Of a stretch of DNA of 64,000 bases, positions 11,509 through 23,700 are shown piece after piece. The number at the start of each line of letters is the position of its first letter. Position 1 is the stretch's first letter. Source of the DNA: Synaphobranchus kaupii (lineage: Eukaryota > Chordata > Actinopteri > Anguilliformes > Synaphobranchidae); assembly GCA_029718625.1 (NCBI GenBank), contig CM056397.1, positions 1 through 64,000 on the forward strand. Direction: 5' to 3'. The notes beneath the pieces were generated by a model. The model was not told where the DNA came from, searched no databases, and saw nothing but the letters and a program-made list of their open reading frames with translations. A program made the translations under genes and the position numbers.

Positions 11509-12330
11509 ATTCCTCAATTGTTCTAATCGGAGGAATCCACAGAGACCTGGCACTTTTCTTAGCATTGAGTGTGATGCTTAGACAATGGAAGTGATGATTA
11601 AAGAAAACATGGCGTGCTGTTCATGCTTCCTGTGTATATTAATTAATCCATTGTAATTAGAGCCCAAATCATTTCAGTTACACGTCCCTGAAATACGTAT
11701 ATGTGCATAGTACAAACTACACATCCTCTTGTGCTGAACGGCCTTTAATACAGATATTACATGAATATATTGAACAGGAAAGCCTGAAATAGCTTGTTTT
11801 TTTGCTTCAGTTTTCCCTCATTATTAACCACGACATTGCAATTGCAGTGACCACACCCTGCTCAAACACAACTCTACCAGTAAACACAGAAAGTGCAAAT
11901 GCAAATACAAATGCACTCTACCTACACCCCACAATGTCAATATCTTTGACACTGCAAGCCAAAAACTATGCTACCAAGAGCGCTAGCACTTATTGGTTGA
12001 CCACTCACTGATAACAACTGGCAAGCTGGTTTGCTGGGGAAACCTGAAAGAGCCATCTTCCTTCTGATGCCATGCACTCCTAGCCATAGTCGGGTTACTG
12101 ATGTCTGCACCGTGGCACGCAGCCTGTGCTTCAGGCGAATGCCTTTGACATTTAAAGCCTTGGGACAATATTAGAAAGCAGCAAATATTTAAACAATGAC
12201 AAAAGATTTTCTTGTTAACTTGATGCCATTAGCAGAATGTTACAGGTTCTGACGTAGTTGTTTGTCAGACGAGGTTTGCTGATTTTTTCCACAGAGCGGG
12301 ACCGAGCCTTTCGGATGGGCATCTGGCCGG
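11509..12330. other. No feature recognised between two minisatellites
   Basis: AT-rich DNA with no long open frame and no repeat that I recognised. Confidence 0.3.
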
Positions 12331-13003
12331 GGCTGCTGCAGGGCCACAGTGAAAACCCTCTTACCCCTCTGGGCTCTGAACCCCAGTCCAATGCTGCTGG
12401 AGGGCCACAATGAAAACCCTCTTGCCCCTCTGGGCTCTGAACCCCAGTCCAATGCTGCTGGAGGGCCACAGTGAAAACCCTCTTACCCCTCTGGGCTCTG
12501 AACCCCGGTCCAACACTGCTGGAGGGCCACAGTAAAAACCCTCTTGCCCCTCTGGACTCTGAACCCCGGTCCAACACTGCTGGAGGGCCACAGTAAAAAC
12601 CCTCTTACCCCTCTGGGCTCTGAACCCCAGTCCAATGCTGCTGGAGGGCCACAGTAAAAACCCTCTTACCCCTCTGGGCTCTGAACCCCAGTCCAATGCT
12701 GCTGGAGGGCCACAGTAAAAACCCTCTTACCCCTCTGGGCTCTGAACCCCGGTCCAACACTGCTGGAGGGCCACAGTAAAAACCCTCTTACCCCTCTGGG
12801 CTCTGAACCCCAGTCCAATGCTGCTGGAGGGCCACAGTAAAAACCCTCTTACCCCTCTGGGCTCTGAACCCCGGTCCAACACTGCTGGAGGGCCACAGTA
12901 AAAACCCTCTTGCCCCTCTGGACTCTGAACCCCGGTCCAACACTGCTGGAGGGCCACAGTAAAAACCCTCTTGCCCCTCTGGGCTCTGAACCCCGGTCTA
13001 ACT
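12331..13003. repeat. 61-bp minisatellite, about 11 copies
   Basis: The unit contains GGAGGGCCACAGTAAAAACC followed by CTCTTACCCCTCTGGGCTCT and CCCCAGTCCAATGCTGCT. Successive copies are exactly 61 bases apart (for example 12,361, 12,422 and 12,483). Two main variants alternate: CCAGTCCAATGCTG and CCGGTCCAACACTG. Minus-strand frames of 70-120 codons arise from the array. Since 61 is not a multiple of three and the copies are near-identical in DNA, coding is unlikely. Confidence 0.95.
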
Positions 13004-13946
13004 GCAGTTAATGAAGTACTTTAATGCTTCCAAGTGGCACTGTTCAGCATTAAACTGATATGAAACCTTTAACTTACACAGCCTCTCGATCATTCTTACA
13101 CACAGATTACAAACTGCGAGGCCAGAAAATGAGAAATGCTTCACATTTTGGAGAAAGAGAAGGAAAGAGAGCAGGAGAGAGGGGGGGGGGGGGGGGGTGG
13201 AAGGGGGAGGGAGAGAGGGAGCACATTGGTTTTCTCTGTCAGAGATGGAGTGGAGTCTCAGTGTGTGCCTATTTATCTCACAGCGAGAGCCCCCTCAGTG
13301 CACCAGAAACGCATCCAGGGTTTGTTTAAAAATAACGTTCAAGTAAAGGATAAAACCTTTTACAACCACCCACAGACACATGAATGCTCGCACTTATTAT
13401 ATAAAAATTCAATCGTCAGGCTCTGAAGACATGCACATACAGTAATCGGCCAAATACTTACTTAAGCACATACCTTTGAAAGGGAGACGGCACATACAAT
13501 TAATTCTATGCCTATAAATAGAATATGTATATCTTAATTTATCTATTTATTTTGTTTGATGCAAATGTTTGCAACCATTCCATAAATAAATCATTCATAA
13601 TCTGAGCGGCAGAGAGAGAGAGATGAAGGGGGAGAGAGCGAATGAGAGAAAGGGTGAAGAGGAGAGAGAGAGATGGAGAGTGCACAGATGCTGGATGTTT
13701 CTTTTTTTTTCTAGATTACTTCAAGATGTGTGAGTTTGGAGCTGCAGCTGATCTGCTGGGGAGAGCTGCTGCAGTCTCCTTATCACACCCATAATAAGAC
13801 ATAATTAGGACACAGATATCATCACACAGCTGTTCAATTAGACTCTTGCATTGAATTTACACTTCTATGGCCTTGAACCCGTGCAATGGAAGATTCTGCA
13901 CCCGAGTGACAGGAAATTGTGTGGTTTATCAACAACGGTTCTATTT
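13004..13946. other. G-run, GA-rich tracts and unique DNA
   Basis: A 17-base G run lies at 13,181-13,197 inside a purine-rich stretch, and GA-rich DNA lies at 13,611-13,680. The segment 13,720-13,880 is of balanced composition with motifs such as CATAATTAGGACACAGATAT and could be conserved non-coding DNA, but nothing in the window tests that. Confidence 0.3.
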
Positions 13947-14160
13947 GAAGACCCTGATGCTAAAAGTACTGAAGTCACATTTTTAGACAATTCAAGTTGA
14001 GCATAGAAACATGTTGTATTTGTTTAGCTAAGTCCACCCTATAAATATTGTTAACAGAAAAGGTGCCTAAGCAATGCATAAAAACAGCAAAACTTTTAAT
14101 GATTAGATTTTCTCAAAATAGACATTTTGTGACTTCAGTACTTTTAGCGCCAGGGTCTTC
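13947..14160. mobile_element. Small MITE, 214 bp
   Basis: The left end reads GAAGACCCTGATGCTAAAAG and continues TACTGAAGTCAC. The right end is its reverse complement with two mismatches (GATGC against GGCGC), giving about 32-bp inverted termini. ATTT flanks both sides (13,943-13,946 and 14,161-14,164) and may be the target duplication. The interior is AT-rich and non-coding. The superfamily is not clear from these data. Confidence 0.8.
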
Positions 14161-14164
14161 ATTT

Positions 14165-15365
14165 ATTTATTGCTCTGGTAATTCTTAATCTTGTGTACTG
14201 ACCTGTCGATGACCTATTTTACTGAAGGGTTATTAGTCTACCCTGCATTTAGCCTCTTTTTAGCACCAGACCAGAACTGCGTCTGAACTGCAGCTACGCT
14301 ACTATTTACCTGGAAAATTTCACACCCATTTACAAGGGATAAAGTATTTGAGAATAGCACCCACCAAAATGGCTGTGCTAATATTTGACACACATTCTCT
14401 CCCACACACTCATTCATCACTCATATCTGCTCATGATGGATATTTCATCGGAAGAGATTTTATCCACAGCCATTAGAAGTGATAAATGGAAAGAGAAAAG
14501 CAGCTTCCTTGCAAAAGTCTCAGAGCAACGCATTAACCGTCTGTTATCATATCAATCAGTGATTTTATCACATCATATGCATAAAAGAAATAAAATATTG
14601 ATTTTGTCACAGCCGATTTCTGGTCAGTTTTAATCAGTCTGTCTTTGAATGTGTCGTTACCACATGGTAAGGCTTTATGCAAACTAAATATAATATAAAA
14701 GTCTTTTTTTTGTACCTTAAAACTAGTTTAACTTGTTCTGCTGTGCCTTCTCAGGCATTGCTCTCAACCATTTATTTTTTGACAGAATAATAGCCTTTTT
14801 CCCCTGACATTTTCATCCAGAGGAATCAAGTTAGCTTCTTTCAGATTCTCACAATCTCCCTCATAATCACCCCGGTAAAACAATGTGATGCATGAAATCC
14901 TCATGGCCTGTATGTTGTACACACGTTATGTGGACCTGTGAACAGTCGCTTTTGTAGAAATTAATAAGGTGATAGAAACATTTGAAGTACACTGCTTGTA
15001 TGTTGACTGGCAGCTAGCAAAATGTTTAATTTTCTGACCATTACCCACAAGGCTGTGCTTTTATTTACTCTGAATATTTGCAACACTAACACCCACCAAG
15101 CGCATTGTGCAGCTATTTACTCTGTATATTCAGCACTGACAATCCTCCAGTGGGCAATGAAACTCTAAATAGAACAAACACTCACCGATGAAAGATTTCC
15201 AGTTAATGAATGCAATATTATTGGTGTCCTTGACCACTGTATTCTGGGGTAGTTATGTTTCAGTCTGGCATAGTTGTGGTGCTTGATAGGCCAACAGAGG
15301 AACACTGTAGTAATCAGAAGTCTTACTCTATTTCCTATTTCAGGTTGTTTGCTGAGATTTAGGAC
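14165..15365. other. No feature recognised
   Basis: Low-complexity-free DNA without long frames. Nothing repeat-like was detected by eye. Confidence 0.3.
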
Positions 15366-15984
15366 GAAATAGACGGTTTAATAGGACACGCTCCCTAACA
15401 CTTCTGGTAACTGAAGAATAATACTGCCCTCATCCAAACCCAACATCTGTTACTCACCCACACAAACCTTCAGAAACATGTTCATGAATAGAAAGCATAA
15501 AAAGAACTGAAAAATAAAGTGGAAATAAAGGTCTGGAGAGATCTGGACAACCTTTGTTAGCAAGTGTTTTTGTGGTTGTGTCATGGTCCAAATATGAGAG
15601 ATCCCGTAAACTCTGGACTCAAAGCACCCTGGGATGCTTGCCTGGGAAAACGGAACTAAGCTCACATTTAAATGTTTAAGACAAACAATTCATAACCAAA
15701 GAGGTTATGTCCATAATGCAGCTAGGGAATTAAACACAGAGTTTAGATTTTTGAGGTCTTATGAGCGATACATAAGCAATTCCTAGCCCTAGCTTTTGTA
15801 ATAACTATTAAATCCTTTCTTTTTTTATCTGGTTTTCCATTTCAGTACCCCCGGGGGGGGTGGGGGGGGGGGGTGGTGGGGGGGGGGGGGGGGGTGGGTA
15901 CTGAATGAGGGCTTGGATGAGGGCAGTATTATTCTTCAGTTACCAGAAGTGTTAGGGAGCGTGTCCTATTAAACCGTCTATTTC
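15366..15984. repeat. Exact 72-bp inverted repeat with G-rich hairpin inside
   Basis: The segment 15,366-15,437 (starting GAAATAGACGGTTTAATAGG) is the exact reverse complement of 15,913-15,984. The arms are separated by 475 bases that are not palindromic overall. Just inside the right arm lies a G-rich tract (about 15,850-15,898), itself flanked by TTCAGTACCC and GGGTACTGAA, which can pair. Possible readings are a young transposon with short inverted ends, a recent inverted duplication, or a sequencing or assembly artefact around the G tract. Confidence 0.85.
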
Positions 15985-17093
15985 GGGCGTGTTTTAACAC
16001 TGTGGCTTGCAGTCAGTAAACATTCGTTCTTATCTTCAGCTCAGAATGAAATGCGTTGGTTGATCCTCTAAAAACACTTTTGGCCAATTCAGCCATCATC
16101 AAAATTAACTCACCGCATGACGGTATATGAATAAATAACAAATAAAGGACAGATGTTGAATGAATCATACCCTGAGGATTTTTTATCAGTGTTTTCTGAC
16201 AAAGACTGAAAAATCTAAGATCATTGTGATGAGAGAACACTAGGTGCTTAGTAGATCAATTAAATGAAAAAGGATAGTAACAAGGTGCTCTTTGAACCAG
16301 AGGAAAAATTGATGAAAGCAAGAAAAAAAAAGTGTGTGTGTGTGTGTGTGGGGGGGGGGGGGGGTTGGGGGGGGGGATCCAGAGCTCACTAATCAGAAGG
16401 CCTGATGAAGACCCATTGGTTCAAAATGTGTTGCCAATTCTTGTTTCATCATCATTTAATATTCCTTTGCAATATGCCGATATAATAAAAGCTTTTTTAA
16501 AGGTATTTTCCCTCTTCACCCTCTTTCACATAAGAGTGCCTTGGACTAATTTTCCCTTTTAGTAATTTTCATATTTATTTTATAGCTCTTATCTGCGAGT
16601 TTTTGATCCCCCCTTTTGCTTTAAGCAAAGAGCATTGTAAACTAAATGGTGAAATGTAAGATAACACAGTGTATAGTTATTATTATGCAAAGCACAACAT
16701 TGTGCTCAGTGGGTCCTATACTCTACATTTCAAAATGGAAAGGGTCAGTTAGGATGGAAGCAGGTAGTAGGTTGGAATCCTACTCACAGATACTCTTCAG
16801 TCTTCAAACCAACGAAACTGGTGGATTCCGTGGGTGCTGTAAAATAAGACATAGAATGCTATTAAAAAAACAGTATGAAAATATTGCAGTGCTACTGACA
16901 ACCACATATTTAGCGCAATTTCACAATGCACATTCACTTCCACAAATTGTCAAATCAAAATGATTTGCACACTGGTACATTGGTACATTTTAAAACCAGT
17001 TATACATATGTGTTCATTTCATGCAGGTTTGTTTTGTTTCAGACCAGAAAAATTCAATGAATCCTGAAATGATTAAAATAGCTGAAGTTTGTT
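15985..17093. other. No gene; (GT)n-(G)n tract
   Basis: A GT run at 16,332-16,350 passes directly into a G-rich run to 16,376. The remainder shows no recognisable gene or element. Confidence 0.35.
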
Positions 17094-17143
17094 CAGTTCT
17101 GATCCACAGGTATCCACTTGCTGATACCTGCGGGTCAGAATTG
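17094..17143. repeat. Short hairpin, 21-bp stem
   Basis: CAGTTCTGATCCACAGGTAT and the next base pair with GATACCTGCGGGTCAGAATT and the next base across an 8-base loop (CACTTGCT). Only wobble-type mismatches interrupt the stem when it is read as RNA. It could be a fossil of a tiny foldback repeat or a structured RNA; nothing indicates expression. Confidence 0.6.
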
Positions 17144-20100
17144 TAATGTTACACTTTTTAACATTTTTTCAATTCTTCACTTGCTTGCCATTGACCTGCA
17201 GCATATTTCTAGAAAACATGATACAGAGAACACAGGGCCTTTTCACACTGCGCTGTAGGATAGCCCAGTGCTAGCTCATCCTGTGATCACACAAGCATTT
17301 GTTAACCCTGGGCTATGCGTTAGCCCTAGGCTAAGGATTCACACTTTACCCCTAAGCCCTGGCCTAACGTCCGTTTGACACTATTGGATTGGACAGTGAA
17401 AATTCTATGCGTTGCCAGTTGCCACAATGGTTGCCACTGACCCCCTTGCACACTGGCATAGATACTCTTGTAGTGTGGTCTTGCTTCTTTCATTCGTTAT
17501 TGGTGTTTTACCAATTAACCACAGTAGAAACTGAAGACACAGTATGGATACAGTATATATACTGTGTTTTGTATATCTGGTGAAGATACTGTGCTTTTGG
17601 AAACAATTCACAAGCAACATCTGGAGAGGAGAAAGTTGAAGCAAAGACAAATATGTCACTCCACGACGTGTCACCTCTGACGGTTAGGTACTCAAACAGT
17701 TCCAAGCAAACCAAACTGCATGTTTCATTTGGAAGTGATTCCAACCGTTGCAACCCTGCTTTTATGAGTAGCGTGATAGCGTTAACATGCACATTCACAA
17801 AGTCACAGGCAGCTCAACATCGGGGACAGTGTCAGAGTGATTCGACAGTGCACGCCCTTAAACTCACAGCCCTGGCTGCTCCAGTCTTAAACTGTGTCAC
17901 TTCCCATCTCATTTCCTGATAAATGAGGGAGGACAGGGTTGTGATCTTCGAAAAAATTGTGAAGACACTGGTTAATCAATTAAGCCCTCAACTGTCAATC
18001 AGGTTTTCATTTGGTAGCGTCAGGCGGCACAAATACATGACCAATACAGCCGTCTGAAAAAGCAGGCAGGCCGGATACTTGAGCTTACACTGTAACTTTT
18101 AATCTTATCGCAGCTTAAAATGCTGAAAAGCTTTATGTCTGACACATACAGCAAATCATTTATACAGCGTGACTTTACAGGAGCACATGAGGTGAGCTTC
18201 CACGCTCTCGGGTGAAAGAGTCGCTCTCCTCCCCCTCCGGAATCCATAAAGTGCATATAAAATCCATAAAATCTAAACACGTTCATCCGAACAGGAGAGC
18301 ACGGCATGGGCTCAAATGCGAGTGCCCTGCCAAGCGCGTGCTTTGGTGAGCGTGATTGGGACAGACGGAGAGGCATGGCGTGGAGCGAGCCCTGCACGGG
18401 GCAGGGGGGAATCTGGGGACTGCAGCCCAGCCTTAATCACACTTTTATGGCTTTAGGACCATTACCTCACGCTTGGCAGATCTTGCGCATGTGAAATTAA
18501 AAATACATAAAATAAATAGACCCACATTTCCAAAACTGCTGCGAGAGAGACTGTTAGCACACCTCTTTGTTACTGGACACATGGAAGTTATCTTCCCAGA
18601 GAAGGACTGGAGGCAAGCAAATGAGGGCTAAATTACACAAAAGCTAATGTTAGCATCAGTTGGTAATTCATCTCAATTTTTGAGTTAGAGCCTGAGCACT
18701 CTCTCCCAAAACGTAAACAAACCGCGTAAAAGCTGAACTCTGTCTCAGACTCCATGAAACCAGCCAGCTGATTAAGGCCCAGCTTAAAGACAAAAACACA
18801 ATCTCATTTTGCACTATAAAAATAAATGACTGAGCTCATGCTATAAAAAATAAATAATAAATAATTCTGATGCTTTGGAAAGGATGAACCCCTTTCCCCC
18901 ACCCCTCCAACCCACAAAAAGATGGATGAAGCCTGGTGTATGAACCTCAATGTGTTTGGAATTAGCCCTAGGGCCACATCAGCAGCTTCAATCAGCAATG
19001 CCTACTGTTCCACAAACCACAGTCACGCCTAATTTACACATCCCCCACCCCTCCGCACAGACTCACAGTCACTGTGTACTGTAACTACACCATGTACTCT
19101 GTTACATACAGAAGACACAATCTTTAGCTTATGTACGGTACACCCACAAAACCACTTTTAATTCTATTTTATTTTTAAAGCACCTTTCAATCACGTTTTA
19201 TCAAAACATACGACCACAGAGGTCGTGCAACGTGACAGCTACAAATATTTAAAAAATAACGAAAATAAAAAAGAAATAATTAATAAAACAGAAGGTGGCC
19301 AGAAGCCCAATGGCCAGAATGGAGCCAAACCCATACAAGTGTACATATGGTATTGCCCAGGAAGGGGGGATTCAGTCAGTAATGACTCAAGTGTAGTGTC
19401 TGCCAGTCCATCGGGGGACCACAGGCCACTTGTACAGCCCTGTGGCACATACAGCCCTAAGCATCTTAGCTAGTGCCGCGCAGAGTGGAATATAAGTCGA
19501 TCGGGTATATGTATTTATGAGGATGCACTGCCAGCGCATTACAATCCCGTATTTGAAAATGTTGGACTACAGTTTAATAAGGATTGCATCACAGAAAATG
19601 TATTTGCTCATGAAGCGGGTGGCGGGCTCGGAAAGTTACGGGATCCTCTGGAAACGAAAGAACAGAGGCGCCCGCGATCACCGCTTTGAGCATTTGCACT
19701 CCGTCTTCTCATTTCAAACGCAGCCAGCAGCGACAAACTGTCCGACGTTTCAGCTACATGCATTCATCGAGGGCGAGTGCGTGGCACTGAAAAGTGCTGG
19801 TACAACACTGAACTCCGAACGCCAAGCAAACATCCACACATTCATAGCTACATCCCTTCGGCCATACTGTATATGTGTGGAGGGGGCTGAGACCTTTTAA
19901 GATTTTAATCAGGATTCGATCTCCTCAGTGAAAGAGCCTGAACTAGAATCGCGCATCAGGTAAAGAGTTGAGCCAGGGCGGGTGCAATTGTGGGGGGGGG
20001 GGGGGGGGATAGGCAAACACCTGAGCGATTACCTGGGGGGCTGGCTCTCCTACCTTTCGCACGCAGGCATGGAGCCCCCTTCAAGGTGATGAACTCATTT

Positions 20101-20788
20101 TCCATTAGCATTTATTATCCCTCGGGAACAAGCATCAGGAATGTCAGGGCTGTCTGAGCAGCCGAGCGCCAGCGATAGCTCCTCATCCACAAGGAATGTG
20201 GAGGCCGAGGGGAAATGTGCTTTAGAGATCTACGCCGTGGGGGCCGTCTTCCCCTGCGACAAAGGGGGCTTTTCATCTCCCCTGTCGCCCTGCAGCACGG
20301 CTGACACAAGGGGCCGCGACCTCTCTGCTCAAAGTCAAACGTCTGCGGGGCACGTTATTGCTTCGCCTCTCCGCAGGAGGAGCCGGGGAGAGCCTCCCTG
20401 CCCATCGCTCCTCTGTCCAGCTGGAGTCGCGAGAGCCTCGGCATGCGGAGAGCCTCCCCGGCAAGGCCTCTTCTTTGAGTGTAAATAACGCAGTAATTCC
20501 ACAGCTCAAAGACATCCACAGCTGCACGCAGTCAGCGGTGTGCTTCATACTGTCCTGCGCTTCAAAAAAAACTAAAATGCACCCCAATGCATCTTGCAAA
20601 TATAATCGTGCACTCTCCTCATTTCAAAGGATTGAAGGCAAATCAACCCACATTGTAGGGGTGGTCAATTTTATGACAGACAACAAAAACAAATTGAGAG
20701 GTGCAGAACCCAGATCTGTCAGGGGAAAGTTAATGGGGTGATCAGATCACAAAATACATCATTCCTGCTTCATTTTCAATGTGTAGGA
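17144..20788. other. No gene recognised; GC-rich segment near the end
   Basis: The stretch contains a G17 run (19,992-20,008) and a GC- and CpG-richer segment at about 20,040-20,480. Open frames there (127 codons at most) give low-complexity Ser/Arg-rich translations on both strands without recognisable domains. The richer segment might be a conserved regulatory region, but the sequence alone does not show it. Confidence 0.3.
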
Positions 20789-23700
20789 CAAGAGTTCCTC
20801 ATCAGCATGTAGAACAGTAGTTCCTGGATCAGTGTGCAGAACAGTGGTTCCTGGATCAGAGTGTAGAACAGTGGTTCCTGGATCAGAGTAAAGAACAGTG
20901 GTTCCTGGGTCAGAGTGTAGAACAGTGGTTCCTGGGTCAGAGTGTAGAACAGTGGTCCCTGGATCAGCGTGCAGAACAGTGGTTCCTGGATCAGAGGTAG
21001 AACAGTGGTTCCTGGATCAGAGTGTAGAACAGTGGTTCCTGGATCAGAGTGTAGAACAGTGGTCCCTGGGACAAAGTGTAGAACAGTGGTTCCTGGATCA
21101 GAGTGTAGAACAGTGGTCCCTCGGTCAGAGTGTAGAACAGTGGTTCCTGGATCAGAGTGTAGAACAGTGCTTCCTGGATCAGAGAGTAGAACAGTGGTTC
21201 CTGGATCAGCGTGCAGAACAGTGGTTCCTGGATCAGCGTGTAGAACAGTGGTTCCTGGATCAGAGTGTAGAACAGTGGTTCCTGGGTCAGAGTAAAGAAC
21301 AGTGGTTCCTGGGTCAGAGTGTAGAACAGTGGTTCCTGGGTCAGAGTGTAGAACAGTGGTTCCTGGGTCAGAGTGTAGAACAGTGGTTCCTGGATCAGCG
21401 TGCAGAACAGTGGTTCCTGGATCAGAGTGTAGAACAGTGGTTCCTGGATCAGCGTGTAGAACAGTGGTTCCTGGATCAGAGTGTAGAACAGTGGTTCCTG
21501 GGTCAGAGTGTAGAACAGTGGTTCCTGGATCAAAGTAAAGAACAGTGGTTCCTGGGTCAGAGTGTAGAACAGTGGTTCCTGGGTCAGAGTGTAGAACAGT
21601 GGTCCCTGGGACAAAGTGTAGAACAGTGGTTTCTGGATCAGCGTGCAGAACAGTGGTTCCTGGATCAGAGTGTAGAACAGTGGTTCCTGGATCAGCGTGC
21701 AGAACAGTGGTTCCTGGATCAGAGGTAGAACAGTGGTTCCTGGATCAGAGTGTAGAACCGTGGTTCCTGGATCAGAGTGTAGAACAGTGGTCCCTGGGAC
21801 AAAGTGTAGAACAGTGGTTCCTGGATCAGAGTGTAGAACAGTGGTCCCTGGGACAAAGTGTAGAACAGTGGTTCCTGGATCAGAGTGTAGAACAGTGGTT
21901 CCTGGGACAGAGTGTAGAACAGTGGTCCCTCGGTCAGAGTGTAGAACAGTGGTTCCTGGGTCAGAGTAAAGAACAGTGGTTCCTGGATCAGTGTGCAGAA
22001 CAGTGGTTCCTGGATCAGAGTGTAGAACAGTGGTTCCTGGGTCAGAGTGTAGAACAGTGGTTCCTGGATCAGTGTGCAGAACAGTGGTCCCTGGATCAGA
22101 GTGTAGAACAGTGGTTCCTGGATCAGAGTGTAGAACAGTGGTTCCTGGATCAGCGTGTAGAACAGTGGTTCCTGGGACAGAGTGTAGAACAGTGGTCCCT
22201 CGGTCAGAGTGTAGAACAGTGGTTCCTGGGTCAGAGTAAAGAACAGTGGTTCCTGGATCAGTGTGCAGAACAGTGGTTCCTGGATCAGAGGTAGAACAGT
22301 GGTTCCTGGATCAGAGTGTAGAACAGTGGTTCTTGGATCAGAGTGTAGAACAGTGGTTCCTGGATCAGCGTGCAGAACAGTGGTTCCTGGATCAGAGTGT
22401 AGAACAGTGGTTCCTGGATCAGCGTGTAGAACAGTGGTTCCTGGATCAGAGTGTAGAACAGTGGTTCCTGGGTCAGAGTGTAGAACAGTGGTTCCTGGAT
22501 CAAAGTAAAGAACAGTGGTTCCTGGGTCAGAGTGTAGAACAGTGGTTCCTGGGTCAGAGTGTAGAACAGTGGTCCCTGGGACAAAGTGTAGAACAGTGGT
22601 TTCTGGATCAGCGTGCAGAACAGTGGTTCCTGGATCAGAGTGTAGAACAGTGGTTCCTGGATCAGCGTGCAGAACAGTGGTTCCTGGATCAGAGGTAGAA
22701 CAGTGGTTCCTGGATCAGAGTGTAGAACCGTGGTTCCTGGATCAGAGTGTAGAACAGTGGTCCCTGGGACAAAGTGTAGAACAGTGGTTCCTGGATCAGA
22801 GTGTAGAACAGTGGTTCCTGGGACAGAGTGTAGAACAGTGGTCCCTCGGTCAGAGTGTAGAACAGTGGTTCCTGGGTCAGAGTAAAGAACAGTGGTTCCT
22901 GGATCAGTGTGCAGAACAGTGGTTCCTGGATCAGAGTGCAGAACAGTGGTTCCTGGATCAGAGTGTAGAACAGTGGTTCCTGGGTCAGAGTGTAGAACAG
23001 TGGTTCCTGGATCAGTGTGCAGAACAGTGGTCCCTGGATCAGAGTGTAGAACAGTGGTTCCTGGATCAGCGTGCAGAACAGTGGTTCCTGGATCAGAGGT
23101 AGAACAGTGGTTCCTGGATCAGAGTGTAGAACAGTGGTTCTTGGATCAGAGTGTAGAACAGTGGTCCCTGGGACAAAGTGTAGAACAGTGGTTCCTGGAT
23201 CAGAGTGTAGAACAGTGGTCCCTGGGACAAAGTGTAGAACAGTGGTTCCTGGATCAGAGTGTAGAACAGTGGTTCCTGGGACAGAGTGTAGAACATTGGT
23301 CCCTCGGTCAGAGTGTAGAACAGTGGTTCCAGGGTCAGAGTAAAGAACAGTGGTTCCTGGGTCAGAGTGTAGAACAGTGGTTCCTGGATCAGTGTGCAGA
23401 ACAGTGGTCCCTGGATCAGAGTGTAGAACAGTGGTTCCTGGATCAGAGTGTAGAACAGTGCTTCCTGGATCAGAGAGTAGAACAGTGGTTCCTGGATCAG
23501 CGTGCAGAACAGTGGTTCCTGGATCAGCGTGTAGAACAGTGGTTCCTGGATCAGAGTGTAGAACAGTGGTTCCTGGGTCAGAGTAAAGAACAGTGGTTCC
23601 TGGGTCAGAGTGTAGAACAGTGGTTCCTGGGTCAGAGTGTAGAACAGTGGTTCCTGGATCAGCGTGCAGAACAGTGGTTCCTGGATCAGAGTGTAGAACA

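Noticed and set aside
10963..11594. Coding frames of 175-187 codons in the 41-bp array
   Set aside because: Three overlapping frames on one strand are open together and the frame shifts each unit, as expected for a repeat and not for a gene.
12215..12957. Minus-strand frames in the 61-bp array
   Set aside because: The translations are repeats of the array; units are conserved as DNA and the period is not a multiple of three.
20141..20741. GC-rich frames of 115-127 codons as an exon
   Set aside because: Frames are open on both strands with low-complexity Ser/Arg content and no splice context or domain could be identified.
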